The notes under the pieces were generated by a model. The model was not told where the DNA came from, did no database searches, and saw only the letters and a program-made list of their open reading frames with translations. DNA of 64,000 nucleotides from Sphingomonas hankookensis (GTDB taxonomy: Bacteria > Pseudomonadota > Alphaproteobacteria > Sphingomonadales > Sphingomonadaceae): contig NZ_LQQO01000034.1 of assembly GCF_001619955.1 (NCBI RefSeq), positions 372,001 through 436,000 of the forward strand, in the 5' to 3' direction. Shown here in pieces: positions 8,977 through 17,613 of the stretch. The translations under genes and the position numbers were made by a program. Position 1 is the stretch's first letter. Each line of letters opens with the position of its first letter.

Positions 8977-9086
8977 CGTCACCCCGGACCTGTTCCGGGG
9001 TCCACCACGCCGCGAACGCTATGGATAGAGGCTCGATCCGCACCGCTTGGCCGCGCCGTGGACCCCGGAACAGGTCCGGGGTGACG
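8977..9086. repeat. REP element with perfect 29-base inverted arms
   Basis: The left arm 8977-9005 is the exact reverse complement of the right arm 9058-9086 (29 of 29). Each arm is itself a hairpin (core CCCCGGACCTGTTCCGGGG). It fills most of the gap between the ankyrin gene and ssb. A consensus DnaA box lies just outside at 8911-8919, probably by chance. Confidence 0.85.
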
Positions 9087-9127
9087 AAAATAATGGCGGG
9101 CCGCTCTCGTCGTACCGCTGTCCGCGA

Positions 9128-9688
9128 TCAGAACGGTACGTCGTCGTCCAGATCGTCGCCGAAGCCGCCGCCGCCGAAATTGCCGCCCTTGTTGCCGCCG
9201 GAATTGAACCCGCCGCCGCTGCCGCCGCCGCGCGATCCGCCGCCGCCATAGCCGCCGCCCGAACCGCCGCCGAAGTCATCGCCGCCACCGAAGTCGCCAC
9301 CGCCGCGGTTGCCACCGCCGCCGCCCTGGCCGCCGCCGGGACCGTCGAGCATCGTCAGCACGCTGTTGAAGCCCTGCAGCACGATTTCGGTGCTGTACTT
9401 GTCCTGGCCGTTCTGGTCCTGCCACTTCCGCGTCTGGAGCTGGCCTTCGATATAGACCTTCGAGCCCTTGCGCAGGAAACGCTCGGCGACGTTGGCCAGC
9501 CCTTCGTTGAAGATCGCGACCGAATGCCATTCGGTCTTTTCCTTGCGCTCGCCCGAATTGCGGTCCTTCCACGATTCCGACGTCGCGATGCGCAGGTTCA
9601 CGACCTTGCCGCCATTCTGGAACGACCGCGATTCCGGGTCGCGGCCCAGATTGCCCACGAGGATGACTTTATTGACGCTGCCGGCCAT
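9128..9688 (-). CDS. ssb: Single-stranded DNA-binding protein
   Basis: 186 residues from the ATG at 9688 ([19 protein letters not shown], the classic SSB start). The OB fold covers about residues 1-110 ([25 protein letters not shown]). A long glycine-rich linker follows, and the protein ends in the acidic tip DDDVPF that recruits partner proteins. The linker coding sequence is a run of GGN codons. It binds ssDNA as a tetramer in replication, recombination and repair. It stands alone on its strand. Confidence 0.97.
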   Translation of the reverse strand: MAGSVNKVILVGNLGRDPESRSFQNGGKVVNLRIATSESWKDRNSGERKEKTEWHSVAIFNEGLANVAERFLRKGSKVYIEGQLQTRKWQDQNGQDKYSTEIVLQGFNSVLTMLDGPGGGQGGGGGNRGGGDFGGGDDFGGGSGGGYGGGGSRGGGSGGGFNSGGNKGGNFGGGGFGDDLDDDVPF

Positions 9689-9788
9689 GGCGCAGTTCTC
9701 CGAGAAAAGTATAGCCCGGCTTCCTATGCCACCGGGCTGCGCGACGCCAGTACTTGCCGAAGCGGGGGGCACGGTTCATCGTACCGCG

Positions 9789-9965
9789 ATGGGCGACGTC
9801 ATCAACCTCAACCGGTTCCGTAAAGGCCGCGACAAGGTCGCCAGGGCGCAGGAGGCGGACGCCAACCGCCGCAAGTTCGGCCGGACCAAGGCGGAGAAGG
9901 CGGTCGAGGAAAGCGAGGAGGCGCGGCGGAAGGCATTGCTCGATGGGGCGAAGCTGGACGACTAG
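9789..9965 (+). CDS. DUF4169 family small basic protein
   Basis: 58 residues: MGDVINLNRFRKGRDK, then a charged, probably helical tail rich in K, E and R. The length and the INLNRFRK start match the alphaproteobacterial DUF4169 family, whose function is unknown. The start at 9789 is the first ATG that gives the conserved N-terminus. No clear Shine-Dalgarno is seen upstream. It lies between ssb and a REP element. Confidence 0.7.
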   Translation: MGDVINLNRFRKGRDKVARAQEADANRRKFGRTKAEKAVEESEEARRKALLDGAKLDD

Positions 9966-9983
9966 CGGCGGTCGGGCAACGCT

Positions 9984-10079
9984 CGTCATTCCCGCGAAGG
10001 CGGGAATCCCGTGCCGCTGACGGTCCTGATACCGGCGCTACCTGAGCGTGTATGGACTCCCGCCTTCGCGGGAGTGACG
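9984..10079. repeat. REP palindrome pair between DUF4169 gene and feoB
   Basis: Outer ends are CGTCA and TGACG. The two hairpin arms (TTCCCGCGAAGGCGGGAA and CTCCCGCCTTCGCGGGAG) are inverted with respect to each other. It lies a few bases from the feoB stop and could act as a 3' mRNA-stabilising or terminating structure. Confidence 0.8.
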
Positions 10080-10084
10080 AAGCC

Positions 10085-11938
10085 CTACCCCAGCCCGAAG
10101 GCGACCGCCGTCCAATAGGTCGCACCCGCCGCGATATAGGCCAGCGCGAAGAGATAGCCGATCATCACCAAAGGCCATTTCCAGCCATTGGTCTCGCGCC
10201 GCGCGACCGCGATGGTCGACAGGCATTGCGGCGCGAACACGAACCACGCGAGGAAGGCGAGCGCGGTGGCGAGGCTCCAGCGCCCGGCCAGCCGCCCGCC
10301 CAGTTCCTGCGCGCCCTGTTCCTCGTCCGCCGCGTCGATCGCATAGACGGTCTGCAGCGCCGACACCGCGACTTCGCGCGCCGCCATCGCCGGGATCACC
10401 GCCAGCGACATTTCATGGTTGAAGCCGATCGGCCGCAGCACGACCTCCAGCCCCGATGCGATCCGCCCGGCGATCGAATATTCCGACTGCTTCACGCCCG
10501 CCGGCGCAACCGGATAGGATGTGAGCAGCCACAGCGCGACGGTCACCTGCAGGATGATCGTGCCCGCGCGGCGCAGGAAGACATAGGCGCGCTGCCACAG
10601 GCCGATGGCGATGTCGCGGATCGAAGGCAGCTGATAGCGCGGCATCTCCATCAGGAAGCCGCCGCCTACCCCCTTGGTCGCGGTCCGGCGCAGCACGAAC
10701 GCGGCGATCACGGCGCCCAGGATGCCGGTCAGGTACAGCACCAGCAGCACCAACCCTTGCAGGCCCACCCCCGGCAGTACCTGCCGCGCCGGGATGAACG
10801 CGCCGATGATCACCGCATAGACCGGCAGGCGCGCCGAACAGGTCATCAGCGGCGCGATCAGGATCGTGGTCAGCCGCTCCTTCGGATCATCGATCGACCG
10901 CGTCGCCATGATGCCGGGAATGGCGCAGGCGAAGGACGACAGCAGCGGGATGAACGCGCGGCCGGACAGGCCGACCCCGCTCATCAACCGGTCCATCAGG
11001 AACGCGGCGCGCACCATATAGCCCGATGCTTCGAGCAGCAGGATGAACACGAACAGGATCAGGATCTGCGGCAGGAACACCACCACCGATCCGACACCGT
11101 TGATGATCCCTTCGACCAGCAGCGAACGCAGGAAATTGTCGGGCAGGTTGGCGACGGCGGTATCGGCCAGCCAGCCCTGCAACCCCTCGATCCAGCCGAT
11201 CGGTGCTTCGGACCAGCTGAACACCGCCTGGAACATGACGAACAGGATGGCGAGCAGCAGGATCGGGCCGACCACCGGATGCAGCGCGACGCGGTCAATG
11301 CCCCGCGTGACGGCGCGCATCCGCGGCTGTTCGGCGGTCGCGGCGCGCGAGATGCGACGTGCCTCGCGCTGAAAATGGCGGATATCGGCATCGACCGACT
11401 CGACCGGCGCGGTGCGCGGTGCCGACGCGAGGATGCCGGCCAGCGCCGCACGCAGTTCGTCCAGCCCGCGCTTGCGCACCGCGACGGTCGCGACCACCGG
11501 CAGGCCGAGTTCGGCGGACAGCGCGGCGAGGTCGATCTTCAACCCGTCGCGCGTCGCCATGTCGATCATGTTGAGCGCCAGCACCATCGGCCGCCCCAGC
11601 GATTTCAGCTGGAGGACGAAGCGCAGATGATTGTCGAGATTGGTGGCGTCGGCGACGACGATCAGCGCGTCGGGCACCCGCTCGCCCGCCTGCCGCCCCA
11701 GCACCACGTCGCGGGTGACCGCTTCGTCGGGGCTGGAGGGATCGAGGCTGTAGGTGCCCGGAAGGTCGACCAGTTCGATCGGGCGTCCGTCGTCCAAGGC
11801 AAGGCGCCCCGAATGGCGCTCCACGGTGACGCCGGGATAATTGCCGACCTTCTGCCGCGCGCCGGTTAGCGCGTTGAACAGCGCCGTCTTGCCGGCATTG
11901 GGATTGCCGACCAGCGCGACCAGAGGTGCAGGGTTCAC
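10085..11938 (-). CDS. feoB: Ferrous iron transport protein B
   Basis: 617 residues from a GTG start at 11938, 14 bases after the feoA stop; no ATG fits the conserved N-terminus. The G domain has GNPNAGKT (11-18), DLPGTYSL and the base-specificity motif NMID. The rest is a membrane domain with Gate/core segments (e.g. VVFLPQILILFVFILLLEA, FACAIPGIMATRSI). It imports Fe2+ across the inner membrane in a GTP-dependent manner. It is at the short end of the family. It is probably iron-regulated through the site at the feoA start. Confidence 0.93.
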   Translation of the reverse strand: MNPAPLVALVGNPNAGKTALFNALTGARQKVGNYPGVTVERHSGRLALDDGRPIELVDLPGTYSLDPSSPDEAVTRDVVLGRQAGERVPDALIVVADATNLDNHLRFVLQLKSLGRPMVLALNMIDMATRDGLKIDLAALSAELGLPVVATVAVRKRGLDELRAALAGILASAPRTAPVESVDADIRHFQREARRISRAATAEQPRMRAVTRGIDRVALHPVVGPILLLAILFVMFQAVFSWSEAPIGWIEGLQGWLADTAVANLPDNFLRSLLVEGIINGVGSVVVFLPQILILFVFILLLEASGYMVRAAFLMDRLMSGVGLSGRAFIPLLSSFACAIPGIMATRSIDDPKERLTTILIAPLMTCSARLPVYAVIIGAFIPARQVLPGVGLQGLVLLVLYLTGILGAVIAAFVLRRTATKGVGGGFLMEMPRYQLPSIRDIAIGLWQRAYVFLRRAGTIILQVTVALWLLTSYPVAPAGVKQSEYSIAGRIASGLEVVLRPIGFNHEMSLAVIPAMAAREVAVSALQTVYAIDAADEEQGAQELGGRLAGRWSLATALAFLAWFVFAPQCLSTIAVARRETNGWKWPLVMIGYLFALAYIAAGATYWTAVAFGLG

Positions 11939-11952
11939 GTGAGAGGTGCCGT

Positions 11953-12210
11953 TCAGCCCGCCAGCGGTGCGACGCGGATCGCGCCAGCGACATGCGCGCG
12001 CAGCGCCACCGTCATCCGTCCGATCCGACAGGCCAGCGGCCCGCCCGCCAGCATCGCACGATGGAGCAGTTCGATATCGACCCCTTCGTCGAGGCCGAAT
12101 TCGCGCAGGCGTCGCGCCTCCGCCGGCGACATGCCCTCCCAATCGACCGATGCGACCGTTGCCCCGCAGGTGCGGGGCAGCTGGGAAAGAGGCAGGTTGG
12201 GCGACAACAT
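11953..12210 (-). CDS. feoA: Ferrous iron transport protein A
   Basis: 85 residues forming one SH3-like FeoA domain (LREFGLDEGVDIELLHRA, then GPLACRIGRMTVALRAHVAGAI). It is a small cytosolic partner of FeoB and is encoded immediately upstream of it on the same strand. The start codon at 12210 falls inside a 19-base partial palindrome resembling a Fur box (12209-12227), so transcription probably begins very close to the gene. Confidence 0.9.
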   Translation of the reverse strand: MLSPNLPLSQLPRTCGATVASVDWEGMSPAEARRLREFGLDEGVDIELLHRAMLAGGPLACRIGRMTVALRAHVAGAIRVAPLAG

Positions 12211-12227
12211 TGCGACTGATTAGCAAT
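12209..12227. promoter_or_regulatory. Candidate Fur-type operator at the feoAB start
   Basis: ATTGCGACTGATTAGCAAT is symmetric at 14 of 19 positions, with perfect ATTGC/GCAAT ends. This is the layout of alphaproteobacterial Fur boxes. It overlaps the first base pair(s) of feoA. Iron control of feo operons is well known; its use here is inferred from position and symmetry only. Confidence 0.4.
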
Positions 12228-12274
12228 AAGCAGCCGCCAAGGGAAGCGGATTCTTCGCCCGTCGCGGCAGGCGT

Positions 12275-12961
12275 TTAGACCGCCGGGTAGCGCAGCCGCC
12301 CGATGAAGCGCGACAGACTCAACCGCCGTTCGGGATCGCGCGACGACAGGATGCGGCCCTTCATCTTCTCGAACCGCATGATCCCGTCGATCCGCCGCGC
12401 CAGGAACGCGCGGGTATCGGCATGGCCGCCGCTTTCGTCGTCGAGGAACACCGCGATCGTCGCGCCATAGACCGCGCCCAGCATCGCCCGCTTGGTATAA
12501 TGGTTGTAATCGGTCGCCTTGTCGCCGGCCAAGCGCCACATCAGGTCGACCGTCCGCCAGCCGAGCTTCGTCGCGCGCGCGACATTTCGCGGCATGGCGA
12601 GGATCGCCAGCGCACGGCGCAGCGCTTCCCGCTCGCCCGCGACCGCCGCCAGCCGCGCCTCGACCAGCGCCGTGATCCTTTCGCGAATCTTCATCGCAGC
12701 CAGAGCGTCGGCGCTGACCGCTTCCATCATGCGGCGGTCGATCTCGCCGAACCAGGCATCGATCATCTCGACCGCGCTGCCGCCATAGGCCAGCCGGGCA
12801 ACATCGGCATCGGCGCCGAAGGTCCGCGCCGCCGCCTCAACCGCCTTGTCGCTCCACCCGTCGAACGCGGCATTGGCCGCGACCAGCGGCGCGAGCGCGG
12901 CGCGCAGTTCGTCGAGCGTCAGGTCGGCAGGTGCCAGCGGTGCGATCGCGTCTTCGGTCAT
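12275..12961 (-). CDS. COQ9 family ubiquinone biosynthesis protein
   Basis: 228 residues. A TetR-like helical fold is suggested by the N-terminal helices, and the COQ9 signature is seen in KLGWRTVDLMWRLAGDKATDYNHYTKRAMLGAVY. COQ9 binds isoprenoid lipids and assists COQ7/UbiF-type hydroxylation in ubiquinone synthesis. It sits 48 bases upstream of feoA's regulatory region on the same strand but is probably a separate transcript. Divergent from the glutaredoxin gene. Confidence 0.87.
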   Translation of the reverse strand: MTEDAIAPLAPADLTLDELRAALAPLVAANAAFDGWSDKAVEAAARTFGADADVARLAYGGSAVEMIDAWFGEIDRRMMEAVSADALAAMKIRERITALVEARLAAVAGEREALRRALAILAMPRNVARATKLGWRTVDLMWRLAGDKATDYNHYTKRAMLGAVYGATIAVFLDDESGGHADTRAFLARRIDGIMRFEKMKGRILSSRDPERRLSLSRFIGRLRYPAV

Positions 12962-13057
12962 GGACCTTAGCTAGGACGCGCAGGGCGAAACGGCAACGGC
13001 GGAACCCGTGCGCATCCGACACGCTATGGCGACGTACATGCATCAGAAGGAACCGTC

Positions 13058-13306
13058 ATGGCCGACACCCGCGAAGCGACGCTGTATCGCATGGTCCTGC
13101 CCGACCACATCTGCCCGTTCGGGGTAAAGGCCAAGCAGCTGCTGCAATCGGCCGGCTTCACCGTCGACGACCGCATCCTGCGCAGCCGCGAGGAAGTCGA
13201 CGCGTTCAAGGCGAAGCACGGCGTCGACACCACCCCGCAAGTGTTCATCGATGGCCAGCGCATCGGCGGCAGCGACGATGTGGAACGCTATCTCGCCGAC
13301 ATGTGA
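13058..13306 (+). CDS. Glutaredoxin with CPFG active site
   Basis: 82 residues. The thioredoxin-like strand LYRMVLPDHICPFG carries a CPFG motif, so only one active-site cysteine is present (monothiol type), unlike the CPYC of GrxC. The cis-proline region TTPQVFIDG and the glutathione-binding GGSDDVERYL are intact. A shine-dalgarno-like AGAAGG lies before the ATG. It is cytosolic; it probably acts in deglutathionylation or FeS handling rather than dithiol reduction, but this is inference. Confidence 0.85.
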   Translation: MADTREATLYRMVLPDHICPFGVKAKQLLQSAGFTVDDRILRSREEVDAFKAKHGVDTTPQVFIDGQRIGGSDDVERYLADM

Positions 13307-13415
13307 TCGACGCGCCACGGCGGCGCATTCCTTGCCCGGAGATGGGATTTTACCCCTGCCGCTTAGGCATTCGATCGGCCTATAGGCGGCATCCACGCCG
13401 TCTTCGGGAGTTTTC

Positions 13416-14606
13416 ATGCCGTTCCGTTCGCTGGTCGCCCAGCCCGCCGACTCGCTGCTTCGCCTGATCGGGGCGTTCCGTGCCGACCCCCGAGCGCACA
13501 AGATCGACCTGGGCGTCGGCGTGTTCCGCGACGATCACGGCCATACCCCGGTGATGCAGGCGGTGAAGCAGGCCGAAATGCGCCTGATCGCGACGCAGGA
13601 CAGCAAGGCCTATCTGGGGCCGGAGGGCGACAAGGGGTTCGTGGCGCTGCTCGAACCGCTGGTGTTCGGACGGGGTTTCCCGGCGGAGCGCCGCTGCGGA
13701 TTGCAGACGCCGGGCGGCACCGGCGCGCTGCGGCTGGGCGCCGAGCTGCTGGCCAAGGCCGGGGTGCGCCGCATCCTGGTCGGCCAGCCGAGCTGGGCCA
13801 ACCACGCTCCGGTCTTTGCCGCCGCCGGCATCGTCGTGGTGCCGCACGCGATGTTCGACATGGGCGCGCAACGTATCGACCTGCCCGCACTTCGCGCGGC
13901 AATCGGGCAGGCGGAGGCGGGCGACGCGATCCTGCTGCACGGTTGCTGCCACAATCCGACCGGGATCGATCCGACGGCGGAGGAATGGCGCGCGATCGCC
14001 GATGCGGTCGCGGACAGCCGGCTCGTGCCGTTCATCGACCTTGCCTATCAGGGGCTGGGCGACGGCATGGAGGCCGATGCCGCCGGCACGCGCATGGTGC
14101 TGGACGCGGTGCCGTTCGCGGTCGTCGCCTATTCGTGCGACAAGAATTTCGGGCTGTACCGCGAACGCACCGGCGCGCTGTGGGCGACCACGCCCGAGCC
14201 GCAAGCGCGCGACATCGTGCTGTCGAACCTGCTGGCGCTGGCCCGCGCCAACTGGTCGATGCCGCCCGACCATGGTGCGGCAGCGGTGCGGATCGTATTG
14301 GAAAATGAGCAGCTCGCCGCCGACTGGCGCGGCGAACTGGATGCGCTGCGTACCCGGTTGCAGGGGCTGCGCGGCGAGCTGGCGGCGCTGGGACAGGTGG
14401 GGTCGGTCGATCTCGCCCCACTGGCGCAGGGCAAGGGCATGTTCGCGACGCTGCCGCTGACCCCGGCGCAGATCGAATGGCTGCGCGCGACCCACGGCAT
14501 CTACATGGCGGGATCGGGCCGGATCAACATCGCCGGCTTTGCCCCCGGCGACATCGCCCGATTCGGCGAGGCGTTGGTCGACCTGGGTCGTGCCGGAATC
14601 GCCTGA
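13416..14606 (+). CDS. Aromatic/aspartate-type class I aminotransferase
   Basis: 396 residues, full length for the AspC/TyrB family. The N-terminus (PADSLLRLIGAFRADPR, KIDLGVGVFRD) is characteristic. HGCCHNPTGIDPT contains the conserved PLP-contact Asn; the PLP-binding lysine is K243 in SCDKNFGLYRERTGAL; the substrate-carboxylate Arg is in YMAGSGRINIAGF. It transfers amino groups between aromatic or dicarboxylic amino acids and 2-oxoglutarate. GGGAG precedes the ATG. Substrate choice cannot be read directly. Confidence 0.9.
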   Translation: MPFRSLVAQPADSLLRLIGAFRADPRAHKIDLGVGVFRDDHGHTPVMQAVKQAEMRLIATQDSKAYLGPEGDKGFVALLEPLVFGRGFPAERRCGLQTPGGTGALRLGAELLAKAGVRRILVGQPSWANHAPVFAAAGIVVVPHAMFDMGAQRIDLPALRAAIGQAEAGDAILLHGCCHNPTGIDPTAEEWRAIADAVADSRLVPFIDLAYQGLGDGMEADAAGTRMVLDAVPFAVVAYSCDKNFGLYRERTGALWATTPEPQARDIVLSNLLALARANWSMPPDHGAAAVRIVLENEQLAADWRGELDALRTRLQGLRGELAALGQVGSVDLAPLAQGKGMFATLPLTPAQIEWLRATHGIYMAGSGRINIAGFAPGDIARFGEALVDLGRAGIA

Positions 14607-14607
14607 G

Positions 14608-15510
14608 CTATCTGTCGGCTGAGCGGCGTGCGCTGACGATCACCAGCGCCGCCGCCACCAGCACTGCGCCGACCGCATCCATCGGCCCCAGCCGCTCGCC
14701 ATAGGCCAGCCAGCCGATCGTCGCGCCGACCACCGGCTGCACCAGCAGGGCGAGGCCGACGACCAGCGGGCTGAGATGGCCCAGCGCGTAGATCATCAGC
14801 CCCTGCCCTGCGATCTGGCTGATCAGCGCCAGCGCGATCAGCGGGGTCCAGTGCTGCGGCATGATCGGCTCGCCCAGCGCCAGTGCGAACGCCAGCAACG
14901 GCAGCACGCTGGCGACACTCGACAGCGCCAGCGCGGGCAGCGGCGCCATCGTCCGCCGCACGCCGCGCATCACGATGAAATAGACCGCGTAAAGCACCCC
15001 GGCGAGCAGGCAGAACAGATCGCCGGCCAGATGGCGCGACGACAATTCCGCCGACCGGCCCAGCAGCAACAGGCCCCCGACCGCCGCCAGCAGCAGCGCC
15101 AGCCCCTGCGCCCGGGTCGGCCAGCGCCGCATCGCGATGAAGCCGTAGATCGGAAAGATCAGTACCGCGCAATTCCCGAACAGCGTGGCATTGGCCATGG
15201 TCGTGCGGCGAATGCCGATATGCCACGACCCCAGATCGATCGCGAAGGCCACCCCGCCGATCAGCAACGGCACCAGCAGCGCGCGCGTCGGCAGCAATGC
15301 CCGGCGGTCGCTCCATCCCGCCATCGCCAGCAGCACCGGCAATGCCAGCGCGATCCGCCAGAACGCCGCCGCCACTGGTCCGGTATCGGCCATGCGTACG
15401 AACCAAGGGCCGAATGCGAGGGCGATGTTCGCGCAGACCACGGCAACAATCGCGCCGCTCGGCGTTCTTGGGGGCGACATAGCATTTGTTTCAGGCGGGG
15501 CCGGCTGCAT
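14608..15510 (-). CDS. EamA/DMT-family transporter
   Basis: 300 residues from the ATG at 15510, which has an AGGGGG purine run just upstream; an ATG at 15480 would remove ten residues. Ten hydrophobic segments arranged as two EamA repeats are visible (e.g. IALALPVLLAMAG, GLALLLAAVGGLLLLG, VVGLALLVQPVVGATIGWLAYGE). It is an inner-membrane permease of the drug/metabolite superfamily, likely an exporter of small metabolites. Its stop lies one base beyond the convergent aminotransferase stop. Confidence 0.88.
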   Translation of the reverse strand: MQPAPPETNAMSPPRTPSGAIVAVVCANIALAFGPWFVRMADTGPVAAAFWRIALALPVLLAMAGWSDRRALLPTRALLVPLLIGGVAFAIDLGSWHIGIRRTTMANATLFGNCAVLIFPIYGFIAMRRWPTRAQGLALLLAAVGGLLLLGRSAELSSRHLAGDLFCLLAGVLYAVYFIVMRGVRRTMAPLPALALSSVASVLPLLAFALALGEPIMPQHWTPLIALALISQIAGQGLMIYALGHLSPLVVGLALLVQPVVGATIGWLAYGERLGPMDAVGAVLVAAALVIVSARRSADR

Positions 15511-15577
15511 GCCGCCCCCTACCGCCCTATCTGTGCGACGTCGCCTGCCTTTGTGCAGCTTTCGGGAGTTTTCGTTT

Positions 15578-16666
15578 ATGCCCAGTCTCTTCGATCCTAT
15601 CGCGTTGGGCGATATCCAGGCGCCGAACCGGGTGCTGATGGCGCCGCTGACCCGGGGCCGCGGCACGCGTGAGCATGTGCCGACCGCGATCATGGCCGAC
15701 TATTATGCCCAGCGCGCGTCCGCCGGCCTGCTGATTTCCGAAGGCACCGGGATCAGTCGCGAAGGGCTGGGCTGGCCGTTCGCGCCGGGGCTGTGGACCG
15801 ACGAACAGGTCGAGGCGTGGAAGCCGATCACCGACGCCGTCCATGCCGCCGGCGGCCGCATCGTGACCCAGTTGTGGCACATGGGCCGGGTGGTCCATCC
15901 CGATTTCCTGGACGGTGCCGCACCCCTGTCCTCCTCGGCGACCACGGCGCCGGGCAAGGCGCATACCTATGACGGCAAGAAACCCTATGAACAGGCGCGC
16001 TCTGCAACGCTGGACGATATCGCGCGCGTGCTCGACGATTATTCGCGTGCGGCGCGCAATGCCAAGGCGGCGGGGTTCGACGGCGTCCAGCTGCACGCCG
16101 CCAATGGCTATCTGATCGACCAGTTCCTGCGCGACGGGGCCAACCATCGCGACGACGCCTATGGCGGCAGCCCGGAAAATCGCATCCGCCTGCTCGGCGA
16201 AGTCGTCGACCGGCTGATCGCCGAGGTCGGCGCCGGCCGGACCGCGGTCCGCTTCTCGCCCAATGGCGACACGCAGGGTGTGGTTGACAGCGATCCGGTG
16301 TCGGTGTTCGTGCCTGCCGCAAAGCTGCTGTCGGACAAGGGTATCGCCTTCCTCGAACTGCGCGAACCTGGCCCCGACGGCACCTTCGGCAGCGCGACCC
16401 AGCCGCGCGTCTCGCCCGAAATCCGCAAGGTCTTTGCCGGCCCGCTGGTGCTGAACCAGGATTATGATGGCGCGCGGGCGCAGGCCGAACTCGATAGCGG
16501 GATCGCCGATGCCATCGCCTTTGGCCGTCCGTTCCTCGCCAATCCCGACCTGCCGGCCCGGTTGGAGCGCGACGCGCCGCTCAACAAGGACGACATGGCG
16601 ACGTGGTATTCGCACGGGCCGGAAGGCTATATCGACTATCCGACGCTGGAGCGCGAACCGGCCTGA
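15578..16666 (+). CDS. Old Yellow Enzyme family alkene reductase (NemA-like)
   Basis: 362 residues. MPSLFDPIALGDIQAPNRVLMAPLTRGR is the OYE start; the substrate-binding His/Asn pair is in GVQLHAANGYLIDQFLRD, and DDAYGGSPENRIR and AIAFGRPFLANPDL bind FMN phosphate. It is a cytosolic FMN enzyme that reduces activated C=C bonds or nitro-esters with NAD(P)H. GGGAG lies ten bases before the ATG at 15578. It is divergent from the EamA gene and ends before a strong hairpin terminator. Confidence 0.92.
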   Translation: MPSLFDPIALGDIQAPNRVLMAPLTRGRGTREHVPTAIMADYYAQRASAGLLISEGTGISREGLGWPFAPGLWTDEQVEAWKPITDAVHAAGGRIVTQLWHMGRVVHPDFLDGAAPLSSSATTAPGKAHTYDGKKPYEQARSATLDDIARVLDDYSRAARNAKAAGFDGVQLHAANGYLIDQFLRDGANHRDDAYGGSPENRIRLLGEVVDRLIAEVGAGRTAVRFSPNGDTQGVVDSDPVSVFVPAAKLLSDKGIAFLELREPGPDGTFGSATQPRVSPEIRKVFAGPLVLNQDYDGARAQAELDSGIADAIAFGRPFLANPDLPARLERDAPLNKDDMATWYSHGPEGYIDYPTLEREPA

Positions 16667-16781
16667 CGCCGCCGCCGCGCTGTCCGGCGTCCGGCAGCGC
16701 GGCGTAGCTCCGTAGCATCGCTGGTGCGGATCGTCTGGAGGGTCGAGCGGATCGACCGTCCCGGTGGCCCCCGCCATCACC

Positions 16782-16821
16782 AACGAAAAAGGGCGACCGT
16801 TGCCGGCCGCCCTTTTTCGTT
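16782..16821. terminator. Bidirectional intrinsic terminator between OYE gene and carD
   Basis: A perfect 14-bp stem (AACGAAAAAGGGCG at 16782-16795 with CGCCCTTTTTCGTT at 16808-16821) closes a 12-base loop. The A and T runs give a U-tract in both directions, which suits two convergent genes. Confidence 0.85.
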
Positions 16822-16841
16822 CGGTTCGGATCGCGCGCCGA

Positions 16842-17375
16842 TCAGGCGGCGGTCTTTTCCTTGTTATAGATCGCCGCAGCATCCCGCAGGATTTCGATGA
16901 TCCGCTCCAGCGCCTTCGGCTCGTCGACCTGCTCCATCGCCGCCAGTTCGCGCGCCAGACGGCTAGCCGCGGCTTCGAAGATCTGGCGTTCGGAATAGCT
17001 CTGCTCGGGCTGGTCGTCGGCACGGAACAGGTCGCGGACCACTTCGGCAATCGACACCAGGTCGCCCGAATTGATCTTCGCTTCATATTCCTGCGCGCGA
17101 CGCGACCACATGGTCCGCTTGACCTTGGGCTTTCCCTTCAGCGTTTCCATCGCTTCGCGCATCGTCTTGTCCGACGACAGCTTGCGCATGCCGACGCTTT
17201 CCGCCTTGTTGGTCGGAACGCGCAGCGTCATGCGTTCCTTTTCGAAGCGGAGCACATAGAGTTCGAGTTGCATGCCAGCGATTTCGCTACGCTGGAGTTC
17301 GATCACACGGCCGACGCCGTGCTTGGGGTACACGACATAATCGCCGACATCGAAGGACAATGCCTTGGCAGCCAT
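16842..17375 (-). CDS. CarD family transcriptional regulator
   Basis: 177 residues from ATG 17375. The N-terminal Tudor-like CarD/CdnL domain is clear (FDVGDYVVYPKHGVGRVIELQ), followed by a helical domain (KTMREAMETLKGKPK, MWSRRAQEYEAKINSGD). CarD proteins bind RNA polymerase beta and stabilise open complexes, especially at rRNA promoters. AAAGG precedes the start. A perfect TATAAT -10 element lies about 140 bases upstream. Convergent with the OYE gene across a terminator. Confidence 0.93.
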   Translation of the reverse strand: MAAKALSFDVGDYVVYPKHGVGRVIELQRSEIAGMQLELYVLRFEKERMTLRVPTNKAESVGMRKLSSDKTMREAMETLKGKPKVKRTMWSRRAQEYEAKINSGDLVSIAEVVRDLFRADDQPEQSYSERQIFEAAASRLARELAAMEQVDEPKALERIIEILRDAAAIYNKEKTAA

Positions 17376-17513
17376 TGGTAACCTTTCCGTGGTCGTCGTC
17401 CCGAAAGCATCGCTTACTGCCAACGCTGGATCGGGCGGCGGCAGGTCGGGCGACACGGGACGTTGCTAAAGGTGGTCTCCGGGCGGGGCATGAAACTGCC
17501 GCCGTCACGTGTG

Positions 17514-17529
17514 ATTATAGCAACGTTGC
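17514..17529 (-). promoter_or_regulatory. Candidate carD promoter with palindrome GCAACGTTGC
   Basis: On the minus strand TATAAT (17519-17514) is preceded directly by the perfect palindrome GCAACGTTGC (17529-17520). No good -35 match at 17 bases is seen, so the palindrome may bind a regulator. The leader to carD would be about 130 bases. Confidence 0.35.
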
Positions 17530-17585
17530 AACAAAATTACCAGCGCAAAGCCGAAGGGCCGGAACCGCTGCTGCGGCCCGGCCTC

Positions 17586-17601
17586 GGTTTCACGTGGAAC
17601 A
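17586..17601 (-). other. parS-like site (15 of 16)
   Basis: On the minus strand TGTTCCACGTGAAACC matches the ParB-binding consensus TGTTCCACGTGAAACA except for the last base. It lies between carD and fdxA, about 8.4 kb from the perfect parS. Confidence 0.8.
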
Positions 17602-17613
17602 TGGTGGCTGGCG

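Noticed and set aside
10052..11869. Long open frame of 605 codons on the plus strand opposite feoB
   Set aside because: High GC makes long antisense frames common; the translation is rich in Q, R, H, D and G without any domain, and feoB on the other strand is certain.
11931..11946. CACGTG at the feoB start as a parS site
   Set aside because: Flanks match at only a few bases (about 10 of 16).
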